Below are positions 11,261 through 22,600 of a stretch of DNA of 64,000 bases, piece by piece (within the stretch, counting starts at the first letter, position 1; each line of letters begins with the position of its first letter). Under the pieces are notes generated by a model. It made no database searches, was not told the origin of the DNA, and was given only the letters and a program-made list of their open reading frames with translations. Source of the DNA: Beta vulgaris subsp. vulgaris (Eukaryota > Streptophyta > Magnoliopsida > Caryophyllales > Amaranthaceae); NCBI RefSeq assembly GCF_026745355.1, contig NC_079206.1, positions 21,569,399-21,633,398 on the forward strand, in the 5' to 3' direction. The translations under genes and the position numbers were made by a program.

Positions 11261-11724
11261 CCATCTCACCAAGTAATTGCTTTCTTTTATTGTATCAAAA
11301 TCTTCCACTTTGATTTGCAATTCAAACAAATTATCGTTACTTAGAGAAAATACACTATATCTATATCTGTTTTGTTAATTCATTTGCTCCTATAATTTTA
11401 GATTATATTTGCTCACTTGTTCTTGTTGTCAATTTATTTCATTGCTTATCTCGAAAATTTAAAATGGCTTCTTATAACAACCTAGAATTAGTAAGTCTGA
11501 AAGTGGCACAATTTTCGTGACTATATCTGTCTAATGAATGTTGTGGTGGTTACTTGCGCGCTATTGCCGCTTCTGTTTGCGGCTGAGCAGCTACTAGTGG
11601 TGGCTAATGTATTCATTTAATCATACAATTTTAGTTTAGTGTTGATTTGATAAAGTAAGTAAATTTTTGATATTTAATTTGAATAATTCACATGGGGACA
11701 GATGTCCCCCACTTTTAAAAAATA

Positions 11725-13111
11725 CTCCCTCCGTCCTTTATTAGTTTATCCCTTTTGACTTTTCACATTTATCGATGTAAAACTTTGAGTAATAATATCT
11801 GTTATTATGTCACTAGTGGAAAAATAAGGAAAGGCTACGCTAAAAAAAGGCCCTTAGGGATGCGCTTTTTGACAGCATCCCTTTCAATAGCAGCCCTTCA
11901 CTTTTTAAGTAGAGCTGCGCTTTTCAAGCGCATCCTTTCACAACGAAGGGCTGCACTTTTACCTAAAAAGCGCAACCCTTCATACCAAAAAAAAAATATT
12001 TTATTTTACATTTTTTTACTCATATATTAATCTCACATTTTCTGAATTTTAACATTTGCATTAAACTTTAAAGTAAACCATCCAAATCCAAAAGGGGAAT
12101 GGGAAATATGGTCAGGAAAACTAAAACTAAAACAGGAAATCAAAAAATGTTATCACATAGAGAATTCTACAATGCAACTAAACCCAAAACAAAAAAAAGA
12201 ACGAAACGAAAATGAAAAAAAAGAAACAAAAACTAATATACAAAAGAGAAGTAATTATAGATCTGAAAATACAAGAACATTAATCAAAACAAAGATTAAG
12301 AAATTATAAATCTGAAAAGTCAAAAACTGCCTCCAAACATTGACCTAATAATGTTTAAATACGTAAAACAAAACCCTAATACATAATTAAGGAAATAATA
12401 AAATTCGGAAATACTTAAAATGCCTATTTCGAGCTTTAAACAAACTCGGATGGCTTAAAAAGCCTATACGTCACGGCATAGCGGTGGGTTTGACTCATTG
12501 GCTCATTCCGCTTCCGAAAAGGTATCACAATACGCAATCGGACTCCGTTGGCATGATTAGTGCAAATCATTTCAGGCTTTTTGTCGCGTTTCTGGGAGTT
12601 TTTGAGAGAGAAGAGAGGATGAGAGAGAAGGAGGAAAGGGAGGAGGGACGTGAGAGTCGAGAGAGAAGGAGGAAAAGGGAGGAGGGACGTGAGAGAGGAG
12701 AGAGAAGGAGGGATAATATATTTGAAGCCCGCGAATTTTTTATTTCATATTTTTTAAAGAAGGGTTGCGCTTTTTCTACAAGTGCAGCCCTACTAAGTGA
12801 AGGGCTGCGCTTTTCTTCAAAGGCTTAGCCCTTCTGTTATGTAGGGCTGCGTTTTTGAAGAAAAGCGTAGCCCTTCCTTTTTTTCCCCTTAGTGTGTATT
12901 TGTAAAAATTATAAAAATTTAATATTGCAAAACTACATATTGAGACGAATCAAACAATATCACATATGATTATATTTTCCTTACATAATTCTTTTTTTTG
13001 AGGGGAAAAGAAAAATATGTAAGGAAAATATAATCATATGTGATAATAAAGATAATAAAGATGAATAGTATTATGAGTGAAAGTGGGTAAACTAATAAAT
13101 GACGGAGGTAG
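11725..13111. mobile_element. Stowaway-like (Tc1/mariner) element interrupted by a CACTA element
   Basis: The left end CTCCCTCCGTCC at 11725 and the right end GACGGAGGTAG at 13111 are inverted copies, flanked by TA on both sides (11723-11724 and 13112-13113), the Stowaway hallmark. The interior near 12935 (GAGACGAATCAAACAA) is shared with the intact 256-bp copy at 18322-18577. Without the CACTA insertion the element is about 300 bp and non-coding. Confidence 0.8.
11811..12894. mobile_element. Non-autonomous CACTA (En/Spm) element with TGT target duplication
   Basis: It begins CACTAGTGGAAAAATAAGG and ends in CCCCTTAGTG. The three bases TGT flank both ends (11808-11810 and 12895-12897), as CACTA transposases create. 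Subterminal arrays of AAGGGCTGCGCTTTT-type units occur in both orientations inside each end (11830-11980 and 12765-12880), the usual transposase-binding layout. There is no transposase. A purine-rich imperfect repeat (unit with GGAGGGACGTGAGAG) lies at 12605-12715 and explains the open frame there. Confidence 0.88.
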
Positions 13112-14650
13112 TAATTTCTAAAAAAAACAAAAAAAAAAAGCGAAAAAAAAACCACTGCCAGTCGCCAGACGCGTGAAGATGAGGAAGAGAGAAAAAAACA
13201 CGCTGAGACGAAGAGAGAGATTGAGGAAGCGAGAAACTGAAAAGCGGAACCCTAAACTCGGCAGCGGAGGAACGACGACGACGAGCAGTGAGGAAGAGTA
13301 ACGAAGTCACGAACTTCGAACGTCGAACTTCGAACTTCGAACGAAGGAGTCAGGAGCGGTGAGGAAGAGCCGAAGAGGAACGAAGCCACAAAGCGACGGA
13401 GTCAGGAGACGAAGCGATGCCGCCACCCCCACCGCCCACGTACATTCGCCGTTGCGGACCTCCCGAGACGCCCAGCACTCACTCACTCACTGTCACTTCA
13501 GTCAGTGTGTAAGTTTTCTAAACCCTAAGTTTTAGTTTTTTTTAAGGTAATATTTACATTGTTTTGTTGTGAATTATGATACTTGTGAAGTGTGAATTTG
13601 TGATTGTGGATTTATGGTTGTTGATTGATTTGTTATTGGTTTGGAATTTGTCATGAACTCATGATTTAAGAAATTGTTAGTTTGCAATTTCGAATTTGTA
13701 ATTAGGAAATTGTAAACATGAGTTGATTTATAATTGAAATATTGTTTAGTTTGGTTTGATTATGTAATTGATTAATGTTTATCAATTTAATAGGAAATGT
13801 CAAGTGATTCACATTCACCTAATTCTAACAAGTCAAAGGCTTAGGGAAAACAACTGATCTTCGACAATTTATCTTTAAAAAAATGAAATCTCAAGAAACC
13901 TCTTCACCTACTTATAGTGAAACACCTCAAAATGAATCTCCTTCATTTAGCTCTCCCCAAACTCATGATGTTGATATGGATGTTGGTGGCTCAAATACTC
14001 GTAATGTACCATTAGAGGAGGAGTAGGAAGAAGAATTAGTATATGATGTTGAATTGTGTTGTACTGTTTTTTTTTTCTAAATCTTTTTTCCGAATGCTCG
14101 ACGGTCGGATTTGTCCCCCCACCTTTAGAATCCTGGCTCCGCCACTACTTCTTGAGGTTATAAGAGTGTACAAGAAAATGTAGTTGCTAAAATTTTGTTT
14201 GTTAAAACTTAGGATGATTTTTTTAATTAACATGGATATAATGATATATGTTCTAGAAGGGTTTATGAGGTGCAGTGATTATGTTAATTTAACTGATTTT
14301 CAGATTTGTTAACGTGCAGTAAGTAGGAGATTCGCACTTCAATTCATGTTTGATGATTTTGCTTTTAAATCGTAAATGAGATTTTTTTTTATATCTATGT
14401 AACTTGATCATGTTTGAGCTCCTTATACTTTCATGATTCAAACTTAAGGAGTTTAAGTGTGTATATGTTTGTCAAATCCTATGAGGTATACATAAAGTAT
14501 GTGTTTGATTATAGTGGCATTATATTGAAGTTTAGCAGGCTGGAGACTAGTGATATGAATTTGTGTTTCAAATATCTCCTTCCTCTAGAATTTGCAGCGA
14601 TAATTGACTTTTTATGTGGTTTAAGATGGTAAACTTGAACTTAGGATTTA
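13112..14650. other. Intergenic stretch with scraps of repeat sequence
   Basis: No intact gene. 13309-13344 holds short repeats of CGAACTT and CGAACGTCGAACTTCGAA. 13797-14030 has a broken coding-like patch on the plus strand (SSDSHSPNSNKSKA, then SQETSSPTYSETPQNESPSF, ending in a Glu run) that resembles the low-complexity N-terminus of TTF/MYM zinc-finger hAT-type transposase proteins. That match is weak, and no zinc finger or transposase core follows. 14090-14150 has a segment common in plant repeats (GGATTTGTCCCCCCACCTTT). Confidence 0.3.
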
Positions 14651-14659
14651 GAGTTATTT

Positions 14660-15115
14660 GTTCTCAAATATCCTCCGTGGGTGTGTCCTTAAAAGATTTG
14701 TTAAAAGAAGACCTCTAATTTATTTAATTTTTTTTTTTTTTGCGAGAAACAACCTTGACCCATTTTTCGACATTAAGTATTTTTTTGGTGCTGACTCATT
14801 AAAACAAAACGCGCGTAGGGCATGTGACCCTCGTCACTTGTGTTTCAACTCAATATCTCTTCATTTCCAGCATTGACCAAGTACATTCCGGTGCATTGAC
14901 TCAATTAGTATATGTTGGGATAATGGAGGGAATGAGGTTGAAACATAAGAGATGCTAGTCGCGTGTCTTGCACATATTTGATTTTAATGAGTCAACGCCG
15001 GAAAATAGTTGGTCAATGTTGGAAAATGGGTCAAGGCTGTTGCTCGTGAATTTTTTTTTGAAGGTCTCCTTTTGCCATGTGTTTTTTAAAAGGTTGTTTT
15101 TGACAAATTTTTTAG
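14660..15115. mobile_element. Inverted-repeat (foldback-type) element, diverged
   Basis: The segment AGAAACAACCTTGACCCATT at about 14744 recurs inverted near 15030-15050 (AATGGGTCAAGGCTGTTG). Adjacent parts (GACATT / AATGTTGG, GACTCATTAAAA / TTTTAATGAGTC) also pair, so arms of roughly 100 bp face each other around a loop of about 170 bp. Arm sequence resembles the longer foldback element at 27504-28448, so both probably belong to one family. No protein is encoded. Confidence 0.55.
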
Positions 15116-15507
15116 TTTTTAATTTATCACTTCTGGCTCTCGGATCCATACGCAAGTCGTACATCCATATCCAAGTCCAAGAATCATAGCCTAACTTTCA
15201 ATCAGATCTAGCAGTTCAATTGTTTAATGGATTTTTGATGGTTAGGAGCTTTAACAGTGTGCTTCATAGTAGCTGTTATTTTGATAATCTGCTGAATGTG
15301 ACGATCTTAACTTATTAACCTGAGCTTTTGGATCAACTGTTCAATTTTTGTTGCTAAATAATTTGTAAATGCTATATTTTGCACTGTCTTTGTTTTCAAA
15401 ATTTTCTGGCTCAGCAACCAGATTAATTTTTTTATATAATTTTATATCTACATTTTGTCCAGGTTGATTATTCATAGCTAATTGGGTATCATGGCAGACC
15501 GCAAGTA

Positions 15508-17949
15508 ATGGTGGTGGGGATTATAAGTATGGCGACGACTATCCCACATTATAAGGGATTTACTCCTCAACCTCACAATTACAGTTTTAATCAACATCAT
15601 TTCCTAACTAAGCAATGTCGTTGCCGCCATAGTAGTCATACTTTTATCTCTTGCAATTTCAAGTGCACAAAACATACTACTATATCACAAAATCGGTGTA
15701 GCTCTTTTCATAACTTATTAGTTGCACACGATTGTTCTGAAAACAAGTTTTTGATTACTGAATCGTCTGTTGATGAGCTGATTAAAGAGCTTACTTCAGA
15801 AAGACTCTATAGTGATGCTGTCAAGCTTTATGTAGGTACGTTGAATGATGGTTCAATCCCAAACGTCTTTCATTCTTTCCCTGTTTTAGTTAAGGCTATT
15901 GGCGGTCTTTGTGATTTGAAATTAACTAGGCAAGTTCATGGGCATTTGTTGAAGTTAGCTGTGATCAAGTATCTATCCGTAGCAAATTCGCTATTAAGTA
16001 CTTTTTGGAAATGTGGTGCAAGTGATGATGCAATAAAGCTGTTTAAGACAATGCAGGAGAGGGATTCAGTTTCATGGAGCACTATGATATCTGGGTTTCA
16101 TCAAGCAAGCTTGTATATTAAGTCATTGGAATGGTTTACACGCATGGTTTGTGAATCTGGAATGTATCCAAATAGAGTAGCTTGCATTTCAGCTCTTTCC
16201 TCATGTACTTCATCAAAGTCTTTAATACATGGGCAAGAAATACATGCATTTCTGATCAAAAGTGGGTGGGATCTTGATGAGTTTGTGTTGAGTGCATTGC
16301 TTGAATTTTATATGAAATGTTGTTCTGTAAGGTATGCAGAACAAATTTTTGAGAGCATTGCTAGGAGTGCAAGAGAAAATACTGTGTTATGGAATATTAT
16401 GATTTTGGGGTATGTGGAGAATAATTGTTACTCGCAGGCACTATTTTCTTTCATTGAAATGATGTTTGTAGGTGTTAAACCCGATTCTTCCGCTACGGTG
16501 GCTGTTTTGGTCTTGTGCTCAGAGTCCTTAAATCTAGCTTTCGGACAGCAAGTGCATGCTCTTATTGTCAAAACTGGTTTGGAGAATGATGTTCGAGTTG
16601 GAACCTCGCTGATCGACATGTACTATAAATGTGGCAGTTCTGGTTGTAGCTTAAAACTATTTGACAGGTTTGATAATCATAATCTAGTCATGTGGGGCAC
16701 GGTTATCACTAATACCGCTCGATGTGGTTATTCGAGGAAAGCACTGGATCTATTTGTCACTGGATTGGAGCATGGATATCTGGATTCTATCATATTGTTA
16801 GCTGCATTACGAGCATGTTCATCTCTAGCAGCTAACTCTGAAGGCATGTTGATTCATGGAATGGCAGTTAAGTTAGGATTGGACCTTGATACATACATTG
16901 GTAGTGCCTTAATCGATATGTATATGAAATGTCAAGATATTTTATCTGCTGAAAATGTCTTCCAGATGTTACCTATAAAAGATGAAGTATCTGAGAGTAG
17001 TCTGATATCTGGATATACTCACAATGAATACTGGGATGATGCAATCAGAGCATTTTGCGAGATGCACAATCATCAAATTAGACCTAATGCAGTAATAATA
17101 TCATGTCTACTATCAATTTGTTCTCGGGTTTTTTCAAATTTACAGTGCAAAGAAATCCATGGCTATGTTATACGTAGAGGATTGGATATTAGTATGCTTG
17201 TGAACAATTCAGTTGTAGTTGCCTACGCAAAATGTGGAAACTTGGAAAGCTCATGGAGAGTCTTTCAGGGGATGGACAAGAGAGATGAAGTTTCATGGAA
17301 TTCAATGTTGTTGGGGTTAAGCCTACATGGTCATGTGGATGAAATGCTTGTTTTGTTTGATAAAATGAGAACTAATGGACTTGAACCTAACCATCAAACT
17401 TTTACTGCGATTCTTTCTGCATGTAGCCATACAGGAAGAGTTGCTGAGGGATCTAAGTTTTTCAGAATCATGAAAGAAAAATATATGCTTGAACCCAAAC
17501 TTGAGCAGTATACTTGCTTGGTTGACCTTTTAGGTCGTGCAGGCTATTTAGACCAAGCATACGACTTGATTATAGCTATGCCACACACCCCAGATGATCG
17601 CATTTGGGGATCGTTGCTTGGGTCTTGTAGAATTCACGGCGATGAAAGGTTAGCAAATGTTGTAGCTAGTCACCTTTTCGAGTTGAATCCTGATAGTATT
17701 GGGTACCGTGTACTCCTTGCAAATTTGTACGAGGATTTGAATAAACGGAATGAAGTTGTGGAACATAGATCCAAAATCAGAGATATGGGATTGAAGAAAA
17801 GCCCTGGTTGTAGCTGGATTGACGTTAATAATCAGATTCATGTCTTTACTGCGAGTGATCAGACACATGATCAAGTAGAAGATATATATGATATGATTAA
17901 AAGTTTGACCATAGAGATAATAAGGGATGGATATATCCTGCAATTGTAA
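15508..17949 (+). CDS. Pentatricopeptide repeat (PPR) protein, PLS class with E domain
   Basis: An intact, intronless frame of 813 codons, the usual form of plant PPR genes. PPR motifs run from about residue 100 to 695; typical pieces are GQEIHAFLIKSGWDLDEFV (about 242), LWNIMILGYVENN (294), RVGTSLIDMYYKCGSS (363) and DEVSWNSMLLGLSLHGHVDE (593). The C-terminus has an E domain (IWGSLLGSCRIHGDERLANV, 699) and a short E+ like tail from about 765 (SPGCSWIDVNNQIHVFTASD); the DYW deaminase domain is absent. Such proteins bind single-stranded RNA in mitochondria or chloroplasts, commonly in C-to-U editing. The N-terminus, rich in Ser, Thr, His and basic residues with few acids, fits a targeting peptide. 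Two starts are possible: 15508, or 15529 (MATTIPHY), which looks at least as likely. The target RNA cannot be read from sequence. Confidence 0.92.
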   Translation: MVVGIISMATTIPHYKGFTPQPHNYSFNQHHFLTKQCRCRHSSHTFISCNFKCTKHTTISQNRCSSFHNLLVAHDCSENKFLITESSVDELIKELTSERLYSDAVKLYVGTLNDGSIPNVFHSFPVLVKAIGGLCDLKLTRQVHGHLLKLAVIKYLSVANSLLSTFWKCGASDDAIKLFKTMQERDSVSWSTMISGFHQASLYIKSLEWFTRMVCESGMYPNRVACISALSSCTSSKSLIHGQEIHAFLIKSGWDLDEFVLSALLEFYMKCCSVRYAEQIFESIARSARENTVLWNIMILGYVENNCYSQALFSFIEMMFVGVKPDSSATVAVLVLCSESLNLAFGQQVHALIVKTGLENDVRVGTSLIDMYYKCGSSGCSLKLFDRFDNHNLVMWGTVITNTARCGYSRKALDLFVTGLEHGYLDSIILLAALRACSSLAANSEGMLIHGMAVKLGLDLDTYIGSALIDMYMKCQDILSAENVFQMLPIKDEVSESSLISGYTHNEYWDDAIRAFCEMHNHQIRPNAVIISCLLSICSRVFSNLQCKEIHGYVIRRGLDISMLVNNSVVVAYAKCGNLESSWRVFQGMDKRDEVSWNSMLLGLSLHGHVDEMLVLFDKMRTNGLEPNHQTFTAILSACSHTGRVAEGSKFFRIMKEKYMLEPKLEQYTCLVDLLGRAGYLDQAYDLIIAMPHTPDDRIWGSLLGSCRIHGDERLANVVASHLFELNPDSIGYRVLLANLYEDLNKRNEVVEHRSKIRDMGLKKSPGCSWIDVNNQIHVFTASDQTHDQVEDIYDMIKSLTIEIIRDGYILQL

Positions 17950-18321
17950 TTTCATGTAACTATATATTTTATTTTCCTCAAAAAAGCTTAGATATATTTT
18001 TTTTAAATTTTGTATTTCAATGTAGACCGTGATTTGAGATGGTGCAATTGTTATTTATACGAGAATCAAAAACTGGAAGGGTGATAAGTTATATTTCTAC
18101 CCACATGTTGTGGCCTTGTGAGATTGATCTTCACGTTAGTGAGGTCGTGAGGATTTTTGGGTGTTTGTACTTAAGTTTCATGTAGAGAGTGTTTCTACTC
18201 ACTTTACTAAGTTTTAGGTTAATAGTTGGTCTTTATACTTTACATACGTTAAAAACTTGTTATTTGTAAATCATAAGTAAAAATGAACGTGAACAAGTGG
18301 ATAATTGATTCCTAAGAAGTA
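17950..18321. other. 3' flank of the PPR gene
   Basis: AT-rich DNA after the PPR stop, presumably 3' UTR and intergenic spacer. No further gene or repeat is recognised until the Stowaway copy at 18322. Confidence 0.4.
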
Positions 18322-18577
18322 TTCCCTCCGTCTTTTTTTATCATTTTCACTTTCTTGTGCGCGTCTTCCAATGCACGTTTTAAAACTCAAATATCATTCA
18401 TTATATATTAGTAAAAATTATAACGATTGAATATTAATAAAGTACTAATTGAGACGAATCAAACAAGACCCTACATGACTCTGTTTTTTCTTATAAATTG
18501 AGAACATTTGAGAAGATTCTCTTTATGTATGAATAATGTCAAGATTCCAAGTAAGAAAGATAAAAAAACAGAGGGAG
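18322..18577. mobile_element. Stowaway MITE, 256 bp, with TA target duplication
   Basis: The left end TTCCCTCCGTC and right end GAGGGAG are inverted repeats flanked by TA (18320-18321 and 18578-18579). It shares the internal motif GAGACGAATCAAACAA with the element at 11725 and with a fragment inside the Harbinger-like element near 45750. It is non-coding. Confidence 0.85.
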
Positions 18578-19200
18578 TAAGAACTAAGAAAGTTCTTGTG
18601 TTTATATTTTGAATCAAAATTTAAAAGGCCTAAAATTTTCATAGACGAAATATTTTTACATATTTTTTTCAACTTTTACATTGACATATGATTATGGATT
18701 GAATGTATAAGTTAGAAGGTATTTCTTGACATTGAAGATGTAAAAACTTCTTTTGTAATTTTTAACTTGTTATAATCAACCATTTCAGTTGCACAAAAAA
18801 AAAAAAAATTCATTAATCGCATTTGCTACTCCACCAATTCTTCCTCAAGTTTACACTATTTTGTTAGCCTCGTAAAGTCTTATAATTGATCAACATTATA
18901 CCCCAAAAATCTAAAACATGAAATTGAATCTGGTCTACCTCATTATTCCTATATGCCAATCTTCTCTCACACACAAAATTTTTCCCTTAAAGGACTAAGA
19001 CTACTTTTTTTCAATTTTATTGTCCATACGACGATGTTCCTAGACATCACACATAGTACTAGAAGACAAAAAGCTAGAGTATATTTTTTGAAAACGTTCA
19101 CTTTCACATTTTTTCTAATCTTTCGTATGTTCCTTTAATTTTCAGCAGCAAAATTAAATAAGTGCAAACAAACAAACATAGATCTTGCGTACCTCTTCTC
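18578..19200. other. Intergenic, promoter side of the EDR2-like gene
   Basis: AT-rich sequence with no supported gene; the frame at 18953-19138 has no domain and is a chance frame. This stretch should contain the promoter of the EDR2-like gene. No TATA box could be fixed. Confidence 0.35.
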
Positions 19201-19205
19201 TCGTG

Positions 19206-19246
19206 CTCCTTCCCTCCTTTCTCCCCCCCCCTCTCTCTCTCTCTTT
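19206..19246 (+). promoter_or_regulatory. Pyrimidine (CT) tract in the presumed 5' UTR of the EDR2-like gene
   Basis: A CCTCC/CTCTCT run about 390 bases before the start codon at 19634. Such tracts are common near plant transcription starts and in leaders; the role here is inferred from position only. Confidence 0.4.
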
Positions 19247-19633
19247 CACGTCTTCTGCAAAATTTTCAACCTCGAACTTCATAACTTAAACCTTATTTTG
19301 CATCAAATTGCTGCTTCAAAGATTGAATTTCCTAAAATCTGTTCAAATCTTTTCGATTTTTGTTGTTGATAATTCTCTGTCCGAGTTTATTCTGAATTCA
19401 TCAGCAGAATTTTGAATTTCTGGTTAAAAAGAATAAAATCCGTTTCCACCGAATCATTTGAATGCTGATAAATTGAGATCAATTCTTACTTTGATATGTT
19501 AATTTAACAGCGATCAAACGAATTTTGAAGATTTGAAATAATTTCGCCGATTTTTGGTGGAATTTTGTTATTATCGCTCTTTTTTTGGTTGATTTTTTTA
19601 TTTTTTATTTTATTTTTTTGGTGGAAGTAAGTG

Positions 19634-22600
19634 ATGTCATCATCAACTAAGGTGGTGTATGAAGGATGGATGGTGAGAATTGGGAGGAGAAAAATTGGTC
19701 GATCTTTTATTCACATGAGATATTTTGTTCTTGAGCCTCGTCTTCTTGCTTATTACAAGAGAAAACCCCAAGATAATCAGGTATAAGCAATAAAATTGTG
19801 CTCGTTTTGATGTTGTTACATTTCTATAAGCAAGTCACTTTGCTTTGTGTTTTTTTATTTTTTATTTTTTGGTGGTTTATAGTAGTTGTTGAATTTGTTT
19901 GTGGAAATGTTGTTTAAATTTGCTGAAATTTGAAGTGATAGAGTTGATAGGACGGGGAAACGAATGCAATGATGGAGGATTATCTTTGACTTATGTCATA
20001 AGGAATTAGGGAAGTTTCAGGTCAATTTTAGTTGAATTTTGACTGATCAGAGTTGAGATAATGCTCGAATGACGACAGATTTAGCTTGAATTTGGGAGAA
20101 AAATCTACTTGAAGTGGAAGATATGATGGAAATTTTGTGGAGAAGTTTGATTAGTTGCAATGATCAAATTGGATATGGAACGAGGAAGATCAGTTGAGAG
20201 GAGGGTAGAGAAATTGAAATTCTTCCTGTTGTTCGAATGGCGTACTTGCTAGCTTCTTCCTAAAGTAAGGCTATAGCTAAAATGTAGGTGGAAAATGGAA
20301 AAATTTACGAGGACCCAAATGCATGTTGATATTATCTTGCAGGAACACGAATGTAGCTTGAAAGGAGTTTCAATGAGGGGGAAAATGAAATAAGTTGGAT
20401 TTTTGGATTCGATATCCTCGCTTCTCTCCAGAAATGCTTGCCTTTGTCATTTTTGTGATGTTTATAATTTGTTACTAAGATTATTCTTTTGTTTCTTAAT
20501 GCTTTATACAGGTACCTGTCAAGACGCTTGTTATTGATGGCAATTGTCGAGTGGAGGACCGAGGCTTGAAGACCCATCATGGACATGTGAGCCCTCAAGC
20601 CTTTATCACTGACTACTGTATAGGCTAAAAGTTTTTGGATGCATCATATAAGATTCTCGGCTGATAAGTGATTATTTTGACTGTATTACTTACCTGGGTG
20701 TACAGATGGTTTATGTCTTGTCTGTGTACAACAAGAAGGACAAATATCACCGGATTACGGTGTGTCTCTTTTTCATTTCACTATTTAGCTATTTTTTGTA
20801 GCTTATGGTTTCTTTTGCTCTTGTAAATGTTTCATATCTGAATTAGTATAGGTTTTGTTATTTCCCTTTGCACCTCTCCTTCTCTATTCAGGTTTTTTAG
20901 GATGCTTTATGTTTTAGTCATCTGGACTCTTTCTTTCCATGATGCTGTGATGGATACACATGGTGGTAGTTTAGTCTTGGATGCATAAGGTTAATGGCTT
21001 TGTCCAAGTGGGCCTAAGTACTTTCTGGTCTACAAACTAAATTGCTAAATCGACTAATCAATAAGTTTTATTTGAGCATAACTCTCCTTTTCTACGCCGG
21101 AGGGTTGAGCACATGATCATCTCTCCGTTTGGAATTGCTCAAGATTATTATGTTATCATTTCTATAGTTAGTTGAATCTCATAGGTTTGTGGAAGCTACT
21201 TCAAAATGGTTTCAGTATCAGAGATGTAGAGCAACTATTGAGCAAATCCCTATCATGCGAAACTCTGCTATGTGCGCCTACTCACATATGGTTTTTTTAA
21301 AGATCTTGAGTGTCAACCAGATATTGCAGTTATTAAAATAACTACTGCAGCTAGCTGCTACAACTTCGAGGCACAGCAACATTTATATTTAGAATTCCCT
21401 GCTGTAAGTAGTTCTAATGTGGCTTGAATAGTGGTACCAGACTATGGTTGGTTATTATGCAGTGTCCTTCACTTGTCACGCTGCTACAAAAAAAATTATG
21501 GAAAAGCTTAACTCGATGTGTCTTCGTGATAAAGATGGCAGCGTTCAACATCCAGGAAGCTTTAATATGGAAAGAGAAGATCGAGCAAGTCATTGACCAG
21601 GTCTTCCTCCTATATTTTGTGAATTTTTACTTTCATGTTGATGTTTTAATGAAATTCTAGTATATATCTTTCTTTGATTCTTAAACTAGGATTAGCTGAT
21701 TTGAATTATGTATGCAGCACCAAGAGTCACAAGTTGGTAATGGAAACAAGTACTTATCTTTTGAGTATAAGGCGGGTTCTGATTCCATGAGAAATGCTTC
21801 TTCCTCGGATCGTGAAAGTCAGTAAGTGGCTTCTTGATTCATATTTCTAATGATAGGTTTTGCAAATTCATCTAGAAATAAGGAATACTTCTGGATGCCC
21901 TGACAGCAGGGTTTGGAAATAGATCCTTTTTTCAACGTTTTAGATAGTTGGTAAATCTCAGTTCCTCCAACAACAAAAAGAAACAGATGGTGACTTTCAA
22001 GATAAGGGAAAAGTTAAGATGAAGTTAGTTAATCTGCTTATGAGGTAGAATTATTTGGTTGCCAGCTAATCTCAAGAAAAAGATAACTAATAAAGGGAAT
22101 AGCTTGCCTATCCTACTGTAAATCTGAATTTCCTTTAATTTCTCTGGCGGTGTGAGACCATAAGGAAGCTAAAAGAGCCCGCTCTCTTCTTGATATACAG
22201 CCACATAAGAGGATGATCATTCTTCACTAACCACCCCCTGAAGTACAGTGAGGGAATTCAGACAAGTAATTTTGATTCCCTATCCCTTTTTGAACTAGAG
22301 TATGTCAATGGGTGTATTTCCATTAAGGACACTGGAAGCATCCCAATTTTTCTCTCAATATCAAAGAACCTATCTTGAATAGACCTATAGACCTAAACTT
22401 TCGTAAGGTGCAAGATTTTTCGTTTGTCATGGTGGTGGTGATCGTTGTATACTTCAGCATAAAGAATGCGACAGTGTATGGAAGACTATCTGCCCTCTGT
22501 CTAGTTGTATGCTATTTAGTCTTGGATTTCTGGTGGCAGACATGGGTATGTATCTGGCTTTTACTCTAGTCGTATGCTATATAGTCTTGTATTTCCGGTG

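Noticed and set aside
12484..12828. 114-codon frame with Glu/Arg repeats
   Set aside because: It is created by the purine minisatellite inside the CACTA element.
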